The notes below the pieces were generated by a model, which made no database searches, was not told the DNA's origin, and saw only the letters and a list, made by a program, of their open reading frames with translations. A stretch of 64,000 bases of DNA from Nocardia stercoris (GTDB taxonomy: Bacteria; Actinomycetota; Actinomycetes; Mycobacteriales; Mycobacteriaceae): positions 1 to 64,000 of the forward strand of contig NZ_RFFH01000003.1 in NCBI RefSeq assembly GCF_003696265.1, in the 5' to 3' direction. The translations under genes were made by a program, and so were the position numbers. Shown here in pieces: positions 16,787 through 25,837 of the stretch (the first letter of the stretch is position 1; every line of letters starts with the position of its first letter).

Positions 16787-18316
16787 ATGACGAATACCGA
16801 CAATCTCAGCCGGTCCGAACTGTCCGTGCTTGCCAACCGGGATGCGCTGGAGATCGCTCCGGGACGGCTCTACCTCGGCGGTCAGTGGCGTGATTCGGAC
16901 TCCGACGCGCGCTGGCAGCACCTGAGCCCTGCGACCAACGAAGAGGTCACCACCATCGCCGACGCCTCGGCCACCGATGTCGATCGGGCAGTCGGCGCGG
17001 CGCGGCGCGCCTTCGACGAGGGGCCGTGGCCGCGGCTGCGAGCCAAGGAGCGCAAGGCGCTCCTGGAACCACTGATTGCATTGCTGCGCGAGGCCGCACC
17101 GCGGTTGAGCCGGATCCAGACGCTCGAGAACGGCATGCCGATCTCCTTCACCTCCCAGTACCGGCTATCGGCCGCGGTCGCCGCGGACGTGTTCGACCAC
17201 CACCTCGGCTGGATCGACAAACTCGGCGGGGAGACCTATCCGCAGTACACCGAGCGGAGTGATCTGCAGTACCTGAGCTTCCGGGAACCGGTCGGCGTGG
17301 TGGCGGCCATCGTGCCCTGGAACGCGCCGGTGCTGCAGCTGGCCAACAAGGTCGCGCCCGCCCTGGCGGCCGGGTGCACGGTCGTGCTCAAACCCTCCGA
17401 GTACGCGAGCCTGAGCAGCCTGGCGATCGCCGAACTGATCGATCGACTGGATTTGCCCCCGGGCGTTTTCAATCTCGTCACCGGTGTCGGCGCCACCTCC
17501 GGCGAGGCGCTGATCACCCATCCCGGCGTCGACAAGGTCAGTTTCACCGGCAGCCGCGGGGTCGGCGGGCGCATTCTCGAGGCCAGCGGCCGCGATATCA
17601 AACGCGTCACCCTCGAACTGGGCGGCAAGAGCCCGAGCCTGGTCTTCCCCGACGCGGACGTCCGCGAGGCCGGGAAGGCGGTGATGCGCATGATCGCGCT
17701 GGGCATGTCCGGACAGCAGTGCACCGCCCAGACCCGGGCCCTGGTGCACGTGGACTGCTATGACGAATTCCTCGACGGCGCAAGGGAGATCGCCGCCTCG
17801 GTGCGCTACGGCGACCCGTTCGACCCGGACACCAACGCCTCACCGCTGATCAACAAGCAGCAACTGGTGAAGGTGCTGGATTACGTCGAGTCCGGCACCG
17901 CCGAGGGCGCGCATTTGCTGCTCGGCGGGGACCGGCCGGGCGATGCGCTCAGCGCCGGCAACTATCTGAACCCGACCATCTTCACTCAGGTCGACAATCG
18001 CAGCCGGCTGGCGCAGGAGGAGATCTTCGGTCCGGTGCTGGCCGTCATCCCGTTCTCCGACGAGGACGAGGCGGTTCGGATCGCCAACGACACCGAATAC
18101 GGTCTGGCCGCGGGCATTTACACCACCGACATCGCGCGTGCCTTCCGGCTGGCCCGCCGCATCCGCGCCGGCGCGATCGGCGTCAACGGCTACACCTTCA
18201 TGCCCAATGCGCCGATCGGGGGCTACAAGACCTCAGGGCTGGGCCGGGAGGGCGGTCGCACCGCGCTGGAGGCATACACCGAGCAGAAGACCGTCATGAT
18301 CGAGACCGGGGCTTGA
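16787..18316 (+). CDS. Aldehyde dehydrogenase family protein
   Basis: A 509-residue NAD(P)-dependent aldehyde dehydrogenase. Visible motifs are VPWNAPVLQLANKVAPALAA (cofactor/fold), VSFTGSRGVGG, the general-base Glu in VTLELGGKSPSLVF, the catalytic Cys in GMSGQQCTAQTR, and EEIFGPVLAVIPF. It oxidises an aldehyde to the acid in the cytoplasm. The start is ATG 16787, and 32 in-frame codons upstream cover the dyad motif and the MFS start. It shares its control region with the MFS gene and is a distant paralogue of the enzyme at 20694-22157. Confidence 0.9.
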   Translation: MTNTDNLSRSELSVLANRDALEIAPGRLYLGGQWRDSDSDARWQHLSPATNEEVTTIADASATDVDRAVGAARRAFDEGPWPRLRAKERKALLEPLIALLREAAPRLSRIQTLENGMPISFTSQYRLSAAVAADVFDHHLGWIDKLGGETYPQYTERSDLQYLSFREPVGVVAAIVPWNAPVLQLANKVAPALAAGCTVVLKPSEYASLSSLAIAELIDRLDLPPGVFNLVTGVGATSGEALITHPGVDKVSFTGSRGVGGRILEASGRDIKRVTLELGGKSPSLVFPDADVREAGKAVMRMIALGMSGQQCTAQTRALVHVDCYDEFLDGAREIAASVRYGDPFDPDTNASPLINKQQLVKVLDYVESGTAEGAHLLLGGDRPGDALSAGNYLNPTIFTQVDNRSRLAQEEIFGPVLAVIPFSDEDEAVRIANDTEYGLAAGIYTTDIARAFRLARRIRAGAIGVNGYTFMPNAPIGGYKTSGLGREGGRTALEAYTEQKTVMIETGA

Positions 18317-18494
18317 TCACCCCGACCTGGTTGGCGGCGCGGTGGGAACTGCGCCGCCGACCAGGTCGTCGAACTGGAAGGTGCGTGAACGGGTTCCGCT
18401 GTGATCGTCGGCGGCCACCCGATGGTGGGAATCCGTTCGAACAGTGACCGCGGATTCCAGCGATCATGGGCGGGAGGGAGCGCGGAGGTGTCAT

Positions 18495-20672
18495 GTGGTG
18501 CAGGTGAGGGTTCTCGGCCCGGTCTCGGTGCTCGCGGCCGACGGCCGCGAACTCGCGATCAGCGGGCCGCGGTTGCGAACCTTGCTGGCGCTGCTCGCCC
18601 TTCGCGCCGGGGCGGTGGTTCCGACCGGACCGCTGATCGACGGGATCTGGGACGCCGATCCACCGGCGAACGTGGAGAACGCGGTTCAGGCCCTGGTGAG
18701 CCGATTGCGCGTGGCAGTCGGCGTGGATCGCGTGGTGAAGGTCGGAGCGGGGTATCTCTTGGCGGTCGAACCGGAGGCGGTCGACGTGTGCCGGTTCGAG
18801 CGGCTGGTCGAACAGGCTCGGCGGCTGAGCGCGGCCGGGCGGCGCGAGCCCGCCACCCGCGCGCTGGATCGGGCGCTGGCGCATTGGCGTTCGGACGCGC
18901 TCGTCGGAGTGGTCGACTCGGCCGCCATGCGCTCGACGGTCACTGCCCTGACCGAACAGCGGCTGGCGGCGATCGAGCTGCGCGCCGATCTCCTCTCGGC
19001 GCTCGGGCGGGCCGACGAGGCGCTGCCGGATCTGGCGCAGTACTGCGTGGCGCATCCCTTCCGGGAGACGCTGGCGGCTCGGCGCATCACCGCTCTCGTG
19101 GCTTCGGGACGCGAGTCGGAGGCCTTCGATGTCTACCGGCACACGGCCGAACTGATGCGTCGGGAACTCGGAGTCGCTCCGGGCCCGGCTTTGCGCGCGG
19201 CACTGGCCTCGATCGACGCGGCCGCCGATGCCGAGCTTCCGGCCGCTCCGGCGACCTCCGAGCCGAGCCGCTTACCGCGGGATTCGACAGGGACGCACTG
19301 TGATTCGGCGTGGTCGGGGCCCGAACCCGCGATCGAGCCGGCGGCGCCGGCAGCGCCCCGCGGAGGCGAGCAAGGGGTGCCGCGGCGGGAGACCAGTCTC
19401 GTCGATCGGGAGCGCGATCTCGACCGGCTGACCCGGCTGCTCCGCTGCTCCGCCTTGGTGACGCTGACCGGGACCGGCGGCGTCGGCAAGACCCGACTGG
19501 CGACGGAACTCGCAGTGACGCAGCCGGATTGGCCCGACGGCTGCGTCTTCGCCGAGCTCGCGGCTATCGCGCCGCGGCGCGCGGGCGACGCGTCCACGCG
19601 GTCCGCGGTTCCGGCGGCCGTACTGTCGGCGCTGGGTCTCGTCGGAGCCGGCGACGGCGGCGACTGGTGCGCGGCACTGCACCGGGCCATCGGAACCGGC
19701 CGGATGCTGGTGGTCTTGGACAACTGCGAGCACGTGATAGACGATGCCGCCGAGTTCGCGGCGTTCCTGCTGCGCCATTTCCCCGCGCTGACCGTACTGG
19801 CCACCAGTCGCGAGCCGCTCGGGATCGAGGGGGAAAAGCTCTATCCGGTAGGAACTTTGGCGACACCGGAGCCCGGCGCGTCGGTGGCGGTCGCCGCCGA
19901 ATCGGCCGCCGTCCGGCTGTTCGTGGACCGCGCTCGCGCGGTACGACCGGATTTCCGGCTGACCGACGCCGAATGCGCCGATGTCGTCGCCGTCGTGCGC
20001 TGCCTCTCCGGGCTGCCGTTAGCGATCGAGCTCGCCGCGGCCCGCCTGAACGCGCTGCCGGTCCGTCACCTGGCCGAGCGGCTGCCCCACCGGTTCCGCG
20101 TCCTGGACTCGCGCAGCCGGAATATGTCACCCCGGCATCGCACACTGCGCGCCGTGGTGTCCTGGAGCTGGAACCTGCTCGGCGACTCGGAAGTCGAATT
20201 GGCCCGCAGGCTGGCCGTTTTCGCCGACGGCGCCGGACTCGACGCCATCGACGCGGTATGCGACGGCACCGTACAGGCACTCACGGCACTGGTGGCCAAA
20301 TCCTTGGTCGAGTTCGACGGCGCGCGATACCGCATGGTGGAAACGATCCGCGCCTACGCCGCGGCGGAATTGGAGGCGGCCGGCGAGAGCCGACGACTGG
20401 CGGCCGCACACGCGGACTATTTCCTCGCGCTCGTGCGGGACGCGGTGCCACGGCTGCTCGACGATCGACAGACAGCCGACCTCCTCACCGTCGAATACAC
20501 CAACTGCCTGGCCGCCTTGGAGTGGGCGGTAGACGCCGGGGACGGAGAGCGGGCACTCGGACTGTACAGCGGACTGATCTGGCACTGGCTGCTGTGCGGG
20601 CACCGCGGCGAAGTCCTGGACTGGCGTCCCCGGGTGCTGTCGCTGCTCGACGTGGGTCCGCCGACCAGCTGA
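18495..20672 (+). CDS. SARP/AfsR-like regulator, short form
   Basis: A 725-residue protein with winged helix, BTAD domain, and NB-ARC ATPase (Walker A GTGGVGKTRLATEL near residue 325, Walker B MLVVLDNCEHV). It starts at GTG 18495 behind a GGAGG box. It is a diverged paralogue of the 12159 gene and stops after LLDVGPPTS, at almost exactly the place where the 4892 copy loses homology, so the TPR-like C-terminal domain is absent. Its end converges on the aldehyde dehydrogenase stop with 21 bp between. It may be a natural short form or a truncation. A link to the neighbouring dehydrogenase is likely but inferred. Confidence 0.83.
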   Translation: MVQVRVLGPVSVLAADGRELAISGPRLRTLLALLALRAGAVVPTGPLIDGIWDADPPANVENAVQALVSRLRVAVGVDRVVKVGAGYLLAVEPEAVDVCRFERLVEQARRLSAAGRREPATRALDRALAHWRSDALVGVVDSAAMRSTVTALTEQRLAAIELRADLLSALGRADEALPDLAQYCVAHPFRETLAARRITALVASGRESEAFDVYRHTAELMRRELGVAPGPALRAALASIDAAADAELPAAPATSEPSRLPRDSTGTHCDSAWSGPEPAIEPAAPAAPRGGEQGVPRRETSLVDRERDLDRLTRLLRCSALVTLTGTGGVGKTRLATELAVTQPDWPDGCVFAELAAIAPRRAGDASTRSAVPAAVLSALGLVGAGDGGDWCAALHRAIGTGRMLVVLDNCEHVIDDAAEFAAFLLRHFPALTVLATSREPLGIEGEKLYPVGTLATPEPGASVAVAAESAAVRLFVDRARAVRPDFRLTDAECADVVAVVRCLSGLPLAIELAAARLNALPVRHLAERLPHRFRVLDSRSRNMSPRHRTLRAVVSWSWNLLGDSEVELARRLAVFADGAGLDAIDAVCDGTVQALTALVAKSLVEFDGARYRMVETIRAYAAAELEAAGESRRLAAAHADYFLALVRDAVPRLLDDRQTADLLTVEYTNCLAALEWAVDAGDGERALGLYSGLIWHWLLCGHRGEVLDWRPRVLSLLDVGPPTS

Positions 20673-20693
20673 CCGGTGGGCGCCAGGGCCGGG

Positions 20694-22157
20694 TTACAGC
20701 GGCCACTGCATGTGCTTGACCTCGAAGAATTCTCGGAATCCCTCTTCGCCGCCCTCTCGGCCGATACCGCTGAATCCCGGCCCGCCCCACGGTGCGTCCG
20801 CTCGCATTCCGGCTCCGCCGTTGATGGTGACGGTGCCCGAGCGGACCCGGCGGCCGAAGGCGATGGCTTCGGCCGTTGGTCCCCAAACATTGGCATTGAG
20901 CGCGTATTTGACATCGTTGGCCATGCGGACCGCCTCATCGAGGCCCGTGTACGGCATCACCACGCCGACCGGTGCGAAGAGTTCCTCCTGGGCGATCTCC
21001 GCCTCGTTGGGCACACCGGTCACCAGGGTCGGCTCGAGGAAGAAGCCCTCGTCGAGGCCGGCCGGACGGCCACCGCCGACGGGGATCTGCGCTCCGGCCG
21101 CGCGGGCGCGGGCGAGAAATCCCTCCACGTCGACGCGATGCTCGGCGGTGATCAGCGGTCCCAGGACTGTGTCGGGGGACATCGGGTCGCCGACGGTCAG
21201 GCTCCGCAGGAACTCGACCGACCGCTCGACGTATTCGTCGAAATCGGCCTGCGGCACCAGGGTTCGGGTGGTGGCGCCGCAGGCCTGCCCGCTGTTACGG
21301 GTGAATCGCAGCGCCGAGGCCGGCACCGCCCGGCTCAGATCGGTGCCGGGCAGCACGATATTGGGCGACTTGCCGCCGAGTTCGAGCACCACCTTCTTCA
21401 GGGTCGGTGCGGCCAGCGTCAGGATGATGCTGCCGACCGAGGGCGAACCGGTGAAACTCACCATGTCGACCTCCGGCGCCTGCACCACCAATCTGGTGAC
21501 CTCGGGCGGGCCGAAGACCAGATTCACCGCGCCGCGGGGGAATCCGGCCTCCTCGACCAGCCGTACGAACGCCGAGGTCAACAGGATCGCCTTCGGCGAG
21601 GTGACCAGGACCGTCGAGCACCCGGCAGCCAGGGCGCCGCCGAGCTTCAGGGCGGACATCGTGATCGGCGCGTTGTAGGCGACGATGGCGGCGACGACAC
21701 CGGCCGGTTCGCGCAGCAGCATGCTGCTGTTGCTGATCGGATCGTGGTCCAGCGGCAGCGGCTGCTCGTAGCCGTCCCGGGGTCCGTTCGCCGCGGCGGT
21801 GGCGAACCAGCGGAAATACTTCACGGGCAGATCCACATGCTGGGTGGGCCCGCTGCCGATCGGGGTGCCGAGTTCGACAGCCGCCAGCTCGACCAGCTCG
21901 TCCCGATGCTCTTCGAGCAGGACCGCCAAACGGTTCAGCAGGGCACCCCGGTCGGCGGGAGCGAGCCGGCTCCACTCGCCCTCGTCGAAGGCGTGCCGGG
22001 CCGCGGTGAGGGCGGCGGCGACCTGGGCGGGTGCCGAGGCCGGGGTGAGCGCCAGCTGTCGGCCGGTCGACGGATTGATCGACGCTATCGACTCACCGTC
22101 GCCGGTGATCCAGCGCCCATCGACATAGTTTTCGGCCTGACTGATCACGGTGGTCAT
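20694..22157 (-). CDS. Aldehyde dehydrogenase family protein
   Basis: A 487-residue enzyme of the aldehyde dehydrogenase superfamily. It has VAAIVAYNAPITMSALKLGG, the general base in VVLELGGKSPNIVL, the catalytic Cys in TRNSGQACGATTRTLVP, and EELFAPVGVVMPYTG near the C-terminus. I start it at ATG 22157 (MTTVISQAENYVDGRWITGD), which aligns with the family start. The frame runs on to 22265 across the dyad motif. A truncated copy of its C-terminus lies at 7049-7370. The motif at 22212-22242 just upstream is shared with the other aldehyde dehydrogenase, pointing to co-regulation. Confidence 0.9.
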   Translation of the reverse strand: MTTVISQAENYVDGRWITGDGESIASINPSTGRQLALTPASAPAQVAAALTAARHAFDEGEWSRLAPADRGALLNRLAVLLEEHRDELVELAAVELGTPIGSGPTQHVDLPVKYFRWFATAAANGPRDGYEQPLPLDHDPISNSSMLLREPAGVVAAIVAYNAPITMSALKLGGALAAGCSTVLVTSPKAILLTSAFVRLVEEAGFPRGAVNLVFGPPEVTRLVVQAPEVDMVSFTGSPSVGSIILTLAAPTLKKVVLELGGKSPNIVLPGTDLSRAVPASALRFTRNSGQACGATTRTLVPQADFDEYVERSVEFLRSLTVGDPMSPDTVLGPLITAEHRVDVEGFLARARAAGAQIPVGGGRPAGLDEGFFLEPTLVTGVPNEAEIAQEELFAPVGVVMPYTGLDEAVRMANDVKYALNANVWGPTAEAIAFGRRVRSGTVTINGGAGMRADAPWGGPGFSGIGREGGEEGFREFFEVKHMQWPL

Positions 22158-22211
22158 CGGATTCCTTATGGTGTCGCAGTGCTTATCGTGACTACTGAAG
22201 AGTGGTCGCCG

Positions 22212-22242
22212 CCGCTGATACCGCGCTGTCGGCAGCTGACAG
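22212..22242. promoter_or_regulatory. Dyad motif upstream of aldehyde dehydrogenase
   Basis: CCGCTGATACCGCGCTGTCG at 22212-22231 differs from the 16722 copy at only two positions, and a CAG triplet follows at the same 11-base spacing as there. It lies 55 bases upstream of the dehydrogenase start at 22157. Confidence 0.55.
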
Positions 22243-22294
22243 CACCTGCCGCGCCCGGCAACCATTTCGCCGACGGACCGACATATCGAACGAC

Positions 22295-22323
22295 TGAACC
22301 GTCACGGATTAGAGACCGCTTCC
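22295..22323 (+). repeat. IS3-type terminal repeat, left end
   Basis: TGAACCGTCACGGATTAGAG and the following bases match, in inward orientation, the sequence at 34070-34098 that borders a truncated OrfB. An OrfA-like frame begins 25 bases inside. It is the left end of an IS3-family element whose remainder is gone. Confidence 0.7.
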
Positions 22324-22347
22324 TTCTCGAGGAAGATGGTTCCCATC

Positions 22348-22481
22348 ATGTCGAAGCGTTACCCCGAGAAGGCCGTGCGCCTGGCTCTCGAACGTCTCGA
22401 TGAGTACGGATCGCCTACGCGGCAGCGCGCGCGATCGGCCCGATGGGTCGATGTGCATCACGAGACACTGCGGTTGTGGCG
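22348..22481 (+). pseudogene. IS3-family OrfA, N-terminal remnant
   Basis: Starts as ATG with MSKRYPEKAVRLALERLDEY, the opening of IS3 OrfA transposase helix-turn-helix proteins. It then slips one base out of frame and back again (YAAARAIGPM in the shifted frame, then VDVHHETLRLW). It fuses directly into a serine-recombinase segment at about 22482. No catalytic part remains. Confidence 0.75.
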
Positions 22482-22749
22482 CGAGTACATCGCAGGTTCT
22501 GGAGACAAGGCGATTGCCACATCTCTGAACCTGGATAACATCCCGTGTCCTTCGGCGCGCCGACCGGACCAGAATCGGCATCGTGCGGGTGACGGGTGTC
22601 AGGGGCCGACGGTTACCGCGATCCTACGGAATCCCCACTACACCGGATATGCAGTGTTCGCACTCGCACGACGACCTTGCCCCGTGAATATCAGCTGCGG
22701 GGCCGTGTTCGTTGCGCCAGCTGCTCGCGGAAGATGCAGGCCGCTGTCA

Positions 22750-23326
22750 TACGTGAGGTGGTGTACTACCGGTGTCTCGCTCGTACGTTGACCCCAGGTA
22801 GTCCAGCGCTGAGCGATCATCCGAAGACGGTGAACCTGCGCGAGTCTGTGATCATCGGCCCGGTCAACCGGTGGCTGGGCCAGTTGTTCGATGGCGACCA
22901 TCGGGAACGCACGATCGACACGCTGGTCGAGGCACACAATGCGGACGCCAACGGCGGTGTGCGGGAGGCACTTCGCCGGCGGATCTCGGAGGCGGTCGGG
23001 ACGCTCGAACGCCACCGTGGCGCGATCGAAGCTGGTGTCGATCCGCAGATCCTGGTGGAACCGATGAACTCGGCACACGCCGAGAAGGCTATTGCCCAGC
23101 GCGAGTTGGACAACTTGCCTCAGGTGGTGCCGCTCAACCCGAGCAAGCTGCACGACCTGATCGACTCGCTGGGGGACATCGCGTCAGTGCTGGATGCGGG
23201 GAGCCCCTCGGACCGCGCTCGAATTTATGATGCGCTCGATCTGCAGATTCGCTACTCACACACAGGGTTGGCGGCCGATGTGGCCGCCAATCCGCGTGTG
23301 GTCAGCACTGGTGTCCGGAGGGGGAC
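22750..23326 (+). repeat. 577-bp direct repeat, copy 1 (recombinase 3' end)
   Basis: Matches 39818-40394 in the same orientation. Reading both copies I find only three single-base differences (near 23215, 23240 and 23302). It ends in the 19-base tRNA-Leu 3' end sequence CTGGTGTCCGGAGGGGGAC. Confidence 0.85.
23308..23326 (-). repeat. Partial tRNA-Leu 3' end (candidate att site)
   Basis: CTGGTGTCCGGAGGGGGAC is the complement of the last 18 bases of the tRNA-Leu(GAG) gene plus one flanking base, exactly as at 40376-40394 and 48794-48812. The rest of the tRNA is absent here. It is followed by ACATCCGCTAAACACG, which resembles the sequence after the relic at 33900. Confidence 0.75.
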
Positions 23327-23529
23327 ACATCCGCTAAACACGCGGATCGACCTGCGGAAATGATGGCCACCAGCCTGCAGGCCCCGCCGCTGGGCGGTCA
23401 CGGGTCCAGATCCTCCACCACGATGATCACGGAGGCGAGATTTTCGTGAACCAACGGTGTGCTGGCGCGCACCGAGCATGCCCCCTCCTGGTGCTCTCGG
23501 CCTTGCTCGGGCCCGGTGTTGTTCGCAGT

Positions 23530-23590
23530 CCGGGCTCGACCGTTGTTCTCGGGCACGGCGCGTTCGCCGATGCCGCCAGCTGGGCACTGG
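23530..23590 (+). pseudogene. Alpha/beta-hydrolase N-terminal fragment
   Basis: Encodes TVVLGHGAFADAASWA, the first strand and oxyanion loop of an alpha/beta hydrolase (the family usually has VHGAF.D..SW). It has no continuation with the catalytic triad. It sits inside a longer frame that joins unrelated sequence on both sides. Confidence 0.6.
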
Positions 23591-23709
23591 CGGCCGCGCG
23601 GAGTCGGCACCGAAGTATGCGGGCTCAGCACATCGTGCGGCTGCCCCGTGGCGCCGGTACCGACCAGGGTCGAGAAGACCGGCATCATGAACGAGGGACG
23701 GGGCAGCAG

Positions 23710-23820
23710 ATGACGTCCACGCACATTGTCGAATCCGATTCCACCACCGTCCGTTCCGGATATCTGGATCCGTCGGCGCCCGCAGCCGCGGTGGTGCGGT
23801 CGGGGGACACCGTCCGATAG
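23710..23820 (+). pseudogene. Acetamidase/formamidase N-terminal fragment
   Basis: A 36-codon frame, MTSTHIVESDSTTVRSGYLD then PSAPAAAVVRSGDTV, ending in TAG. This is the N-terminus of the acetamidase/formamidase (FmdA/AmdA) family, and about 90 percent of the enzyme is missing. Confidence 0.7.
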
Positions 23821-23970
23821 CCGAACACCTGGACGGCCTGCACCCGAGCCCGTCCGGTCATCGCCTGTTCGCCGCCATCGCGGCCGAACTCATCGCGTCC
23901 ACCACCACCGCCACCATCGTCGCCGCCTGAGCGACACGGCTCACCACACCGTGGTTCGAGAGGAATTTCC

Positions 23971-24102
23971 GTGACGGACGACAGACGCCTGGCGCGCGAC
24001 CCGATTGCCATCGTCGGGATGTCGGGCCTGCTGCCCAATGCACGCAACCATCGAGAGTACTGGCAGAACATCGTCGACGGTGTCGACTGCACCGAAGACG
24101 TC
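23971..24102 (+). pseudogene. Type I polyketide synthase ketosynthase N-terminal fragment
   Basis: From GTG 23971 (AGAGGA box upstream) the frame reads RDPIAIVGMSGLLPNARNHR followed by EYWQNIVDGVDCTEDV, the entry of a ketosynthase domain of an iterative or PfaA-like polyketide synthase. Homology ends near 24102, where the segment is joined to a monooxygenase C-terminus, and the frame stops at 24138. The catalytic cysteine region is absent. Confidence 0.75.
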
Positions 24103-24104
24103 AG

Positions 24105-24498
24105 TGCGCGTTCAACCCGCTCTATGCCCAGGGCGTGACCGTCGCGGCGCTGCATGCGGTCGCGCTGCGTGAATGCCTGGCAGGCGGCCTGCCGGACGCG
24201 GAGCTGCCCGCGCGTTTCTACGCGGCCGCGGCCGAGGCCGGCGCTACCGCCTGGCAGCTCGCGGCCGCGTCGGATCTGCGTCATCCGCGGGTCGCGGGCC
24301 GGCGCGGGCTGCGCACTCGGCTCACCAATGCGTATGTGGCGCAGGTGCATCGCGCCGCCCACCTGGACCCGCTGGTGGCGCGCACCTTCATGCGCGTCGC
24401 CCATCTCGTCGAACCCCGCACTGACCCGACCGGTACTGGCGGCCCGGATCATGCTGCGCGGCAATGGCGCCGCACTCGTCATGCCGGCCGATCGTTGA
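24105..24498 (+). pseudogene. FAD-dependent monooxygenase C-terminal fragment
   Basis: Reads FNPLYAQGVTVAALHAVALR (the flavin-binding NP.YGQGM motif of FAD hydroxylases), then helices with LTNAYVAQVHRAAHLDPLVA. A one-base frameshift near 24415 is needed to continue as RPVLAARIMLRGNGAALVMP to TGA at 24498. The N-terminal Rossmann domain is missing. Confidence 0.72.
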
Positions 24499-24514
24499 AT
24501 CCAGGAGGACAATC

Positions 24515-25784
24515 ATGGCCGCCCCAGAGGCGAACGCCGTTGCCGAAGCGCAGGACCCGGCCGTTGTGAACGCTCTGGCCCGGCTCTTCGGGCCCGACGG
24601 CCGCTCGGACCCGTAAACCCCGGCGCGCGTGTTGCGCGATGCCGGGCCCATCCATCAGACCCCGCTCGGACATCGCGTGCTCACCCGGTACGAAGACTGC
24701 GCCGCAGTGCTGTCCACCACCGCGTGGAGCCACGCCGAAGAAGCCGGGATGATGCACCCGACCGTCAAACCCGAGGACGCCCCCGAGGAACTGCCCATCT
24801 CCTTCCTGTGGATGGAGCCGCCGGACCACACCCGCCTGCGCAACCTGGTCACCAAGGGTTTCACGCCGCGCACGGTGGCCCGGCTGCGCCCGCGCATCGA
24901 GAAGCTCAGCGCGGAGCTGGTCGACAAGGCCCTGGAGGCAGGCGAATTCGATCTGGTCGAGATGATCGCCTACCCGCTGCCGCTGATCATCGCCTGTGAG
25001 CTCATCGGTGTGCCGGAGGAAGCATACGAGCAGGTGCACCACTGGTCGCAGGATCTGGCGCGCGGATTCGACCACGACTACACGCTGCCCGAGGAATCGC
25101 TGCGGGCGCGCAGCGCCGTCTCGCGCGGGTTCATGGGCTACTTCCGGCAGCTGCTCAACAAGCGCCGCGTGAACCCGCGCGACGACCTGCTCAGCGCGCT
25201 CTCGCAGGTCGAGGACCGCGGTGATGTGCTCACCGAGCAAGAACTGCTCGCCACCTGCATCACCACCTTCGTGGCCGGGCACGAGACCACCGCCAACCTG
25301 ATCGGCACCGGCATGCTGCGGCTGCTGCGCGCGCCGGACCAGATCCAGGCGATGCGCGACCGCCCCGAACTCACTGCCTGCGCGCCCGACGAACTCCTGC
25401 GCCTGGAACCCTCGGTGCAGATCACCACCCGGGCCGCCACCCGCCCGATCACCGTCGCCGGACACGACTTCGAACCCGGCGAGGGCGTGGTGGTCCTCAT
25501 CAACTGCGCCAACCACGACGAGCGCGTCTTCCCCGAGCCCGATCGCACCGACGTCGCCCGCTACTCCGATCCCATGCACCCCGCCAAGAAGCATCTCGGC
25601 TTCAGCCTCGGCATCCACTACTGCTTGGGCGCCCCCCTTGGCTCTGCTGGAAATGGAGATCCTGCTCGACGTGCTGCTCCGCAAAGTCGGTGCCATCGAA
25701 CTGCTCTCGGAGAGTCCCCCCTTCAAGCCGAACGTGGTCATCCGTGGCCTCGAGTCCCGGCGCGTCGGCTTCCGGCCCGCCTGA
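24515..25784 (+). pseudogene. Cytochrome P450, disrupted by a stop and a frameshift
   Basis: The gene starts at ATG 24515 behind an AGGAGG box. Codon 34 is TAA (24614-24616) where family members have an aromatic residue after DP. The frame then continues through a complete P450: MEPPDHTRLRNLVTKGF, I-helix FVAGHETTANL, the K-helix region (DELLRLEPSVQ) and the heme loop FSLGIHYCLGAPL. Just after the heme cysteine a run of six C (about 25631-25636) shifts the frame. Restoring one base gives a normal C-terminus ending in VGFRPA and TGA at 25782-25784. Total length is 3n+1, as expected for a single insertion. The fold is otherwise complete, so decay is recent, or one lesion is a sequencing error. 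Confidence 0.87.
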
Positions 25785-25837
25785 TCCGAGGTGGAACCCG
25801 GTGGGCACCGGGCTGTTCGCTGTGCCCACCGATCCGT

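Larger units (their letters stand above)
22482..23363 (+). pseudogene. Serine recombinase, C-terminal two thirds
   Basis: The first part reads GDKAIATSLNLDNIPCPSAR and VTAILRNPHYTGYAVF, the Recombinase domain of large serine integrases. After a frameshift near 22665 it continues with YQLRGRVRCASCSRKMQAAV (zinc beta-ribbon) and a helical C-terminus ending in IDLRK. The N-terminal resolvase catalytic domain with its serine is missing, so it cannot recombine DNA. Its last codons read through the partial tRNA-Leu end at 23308-23326. From 22750 onward it is nearly identical to 39818-40394. Confidence 0.85.
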
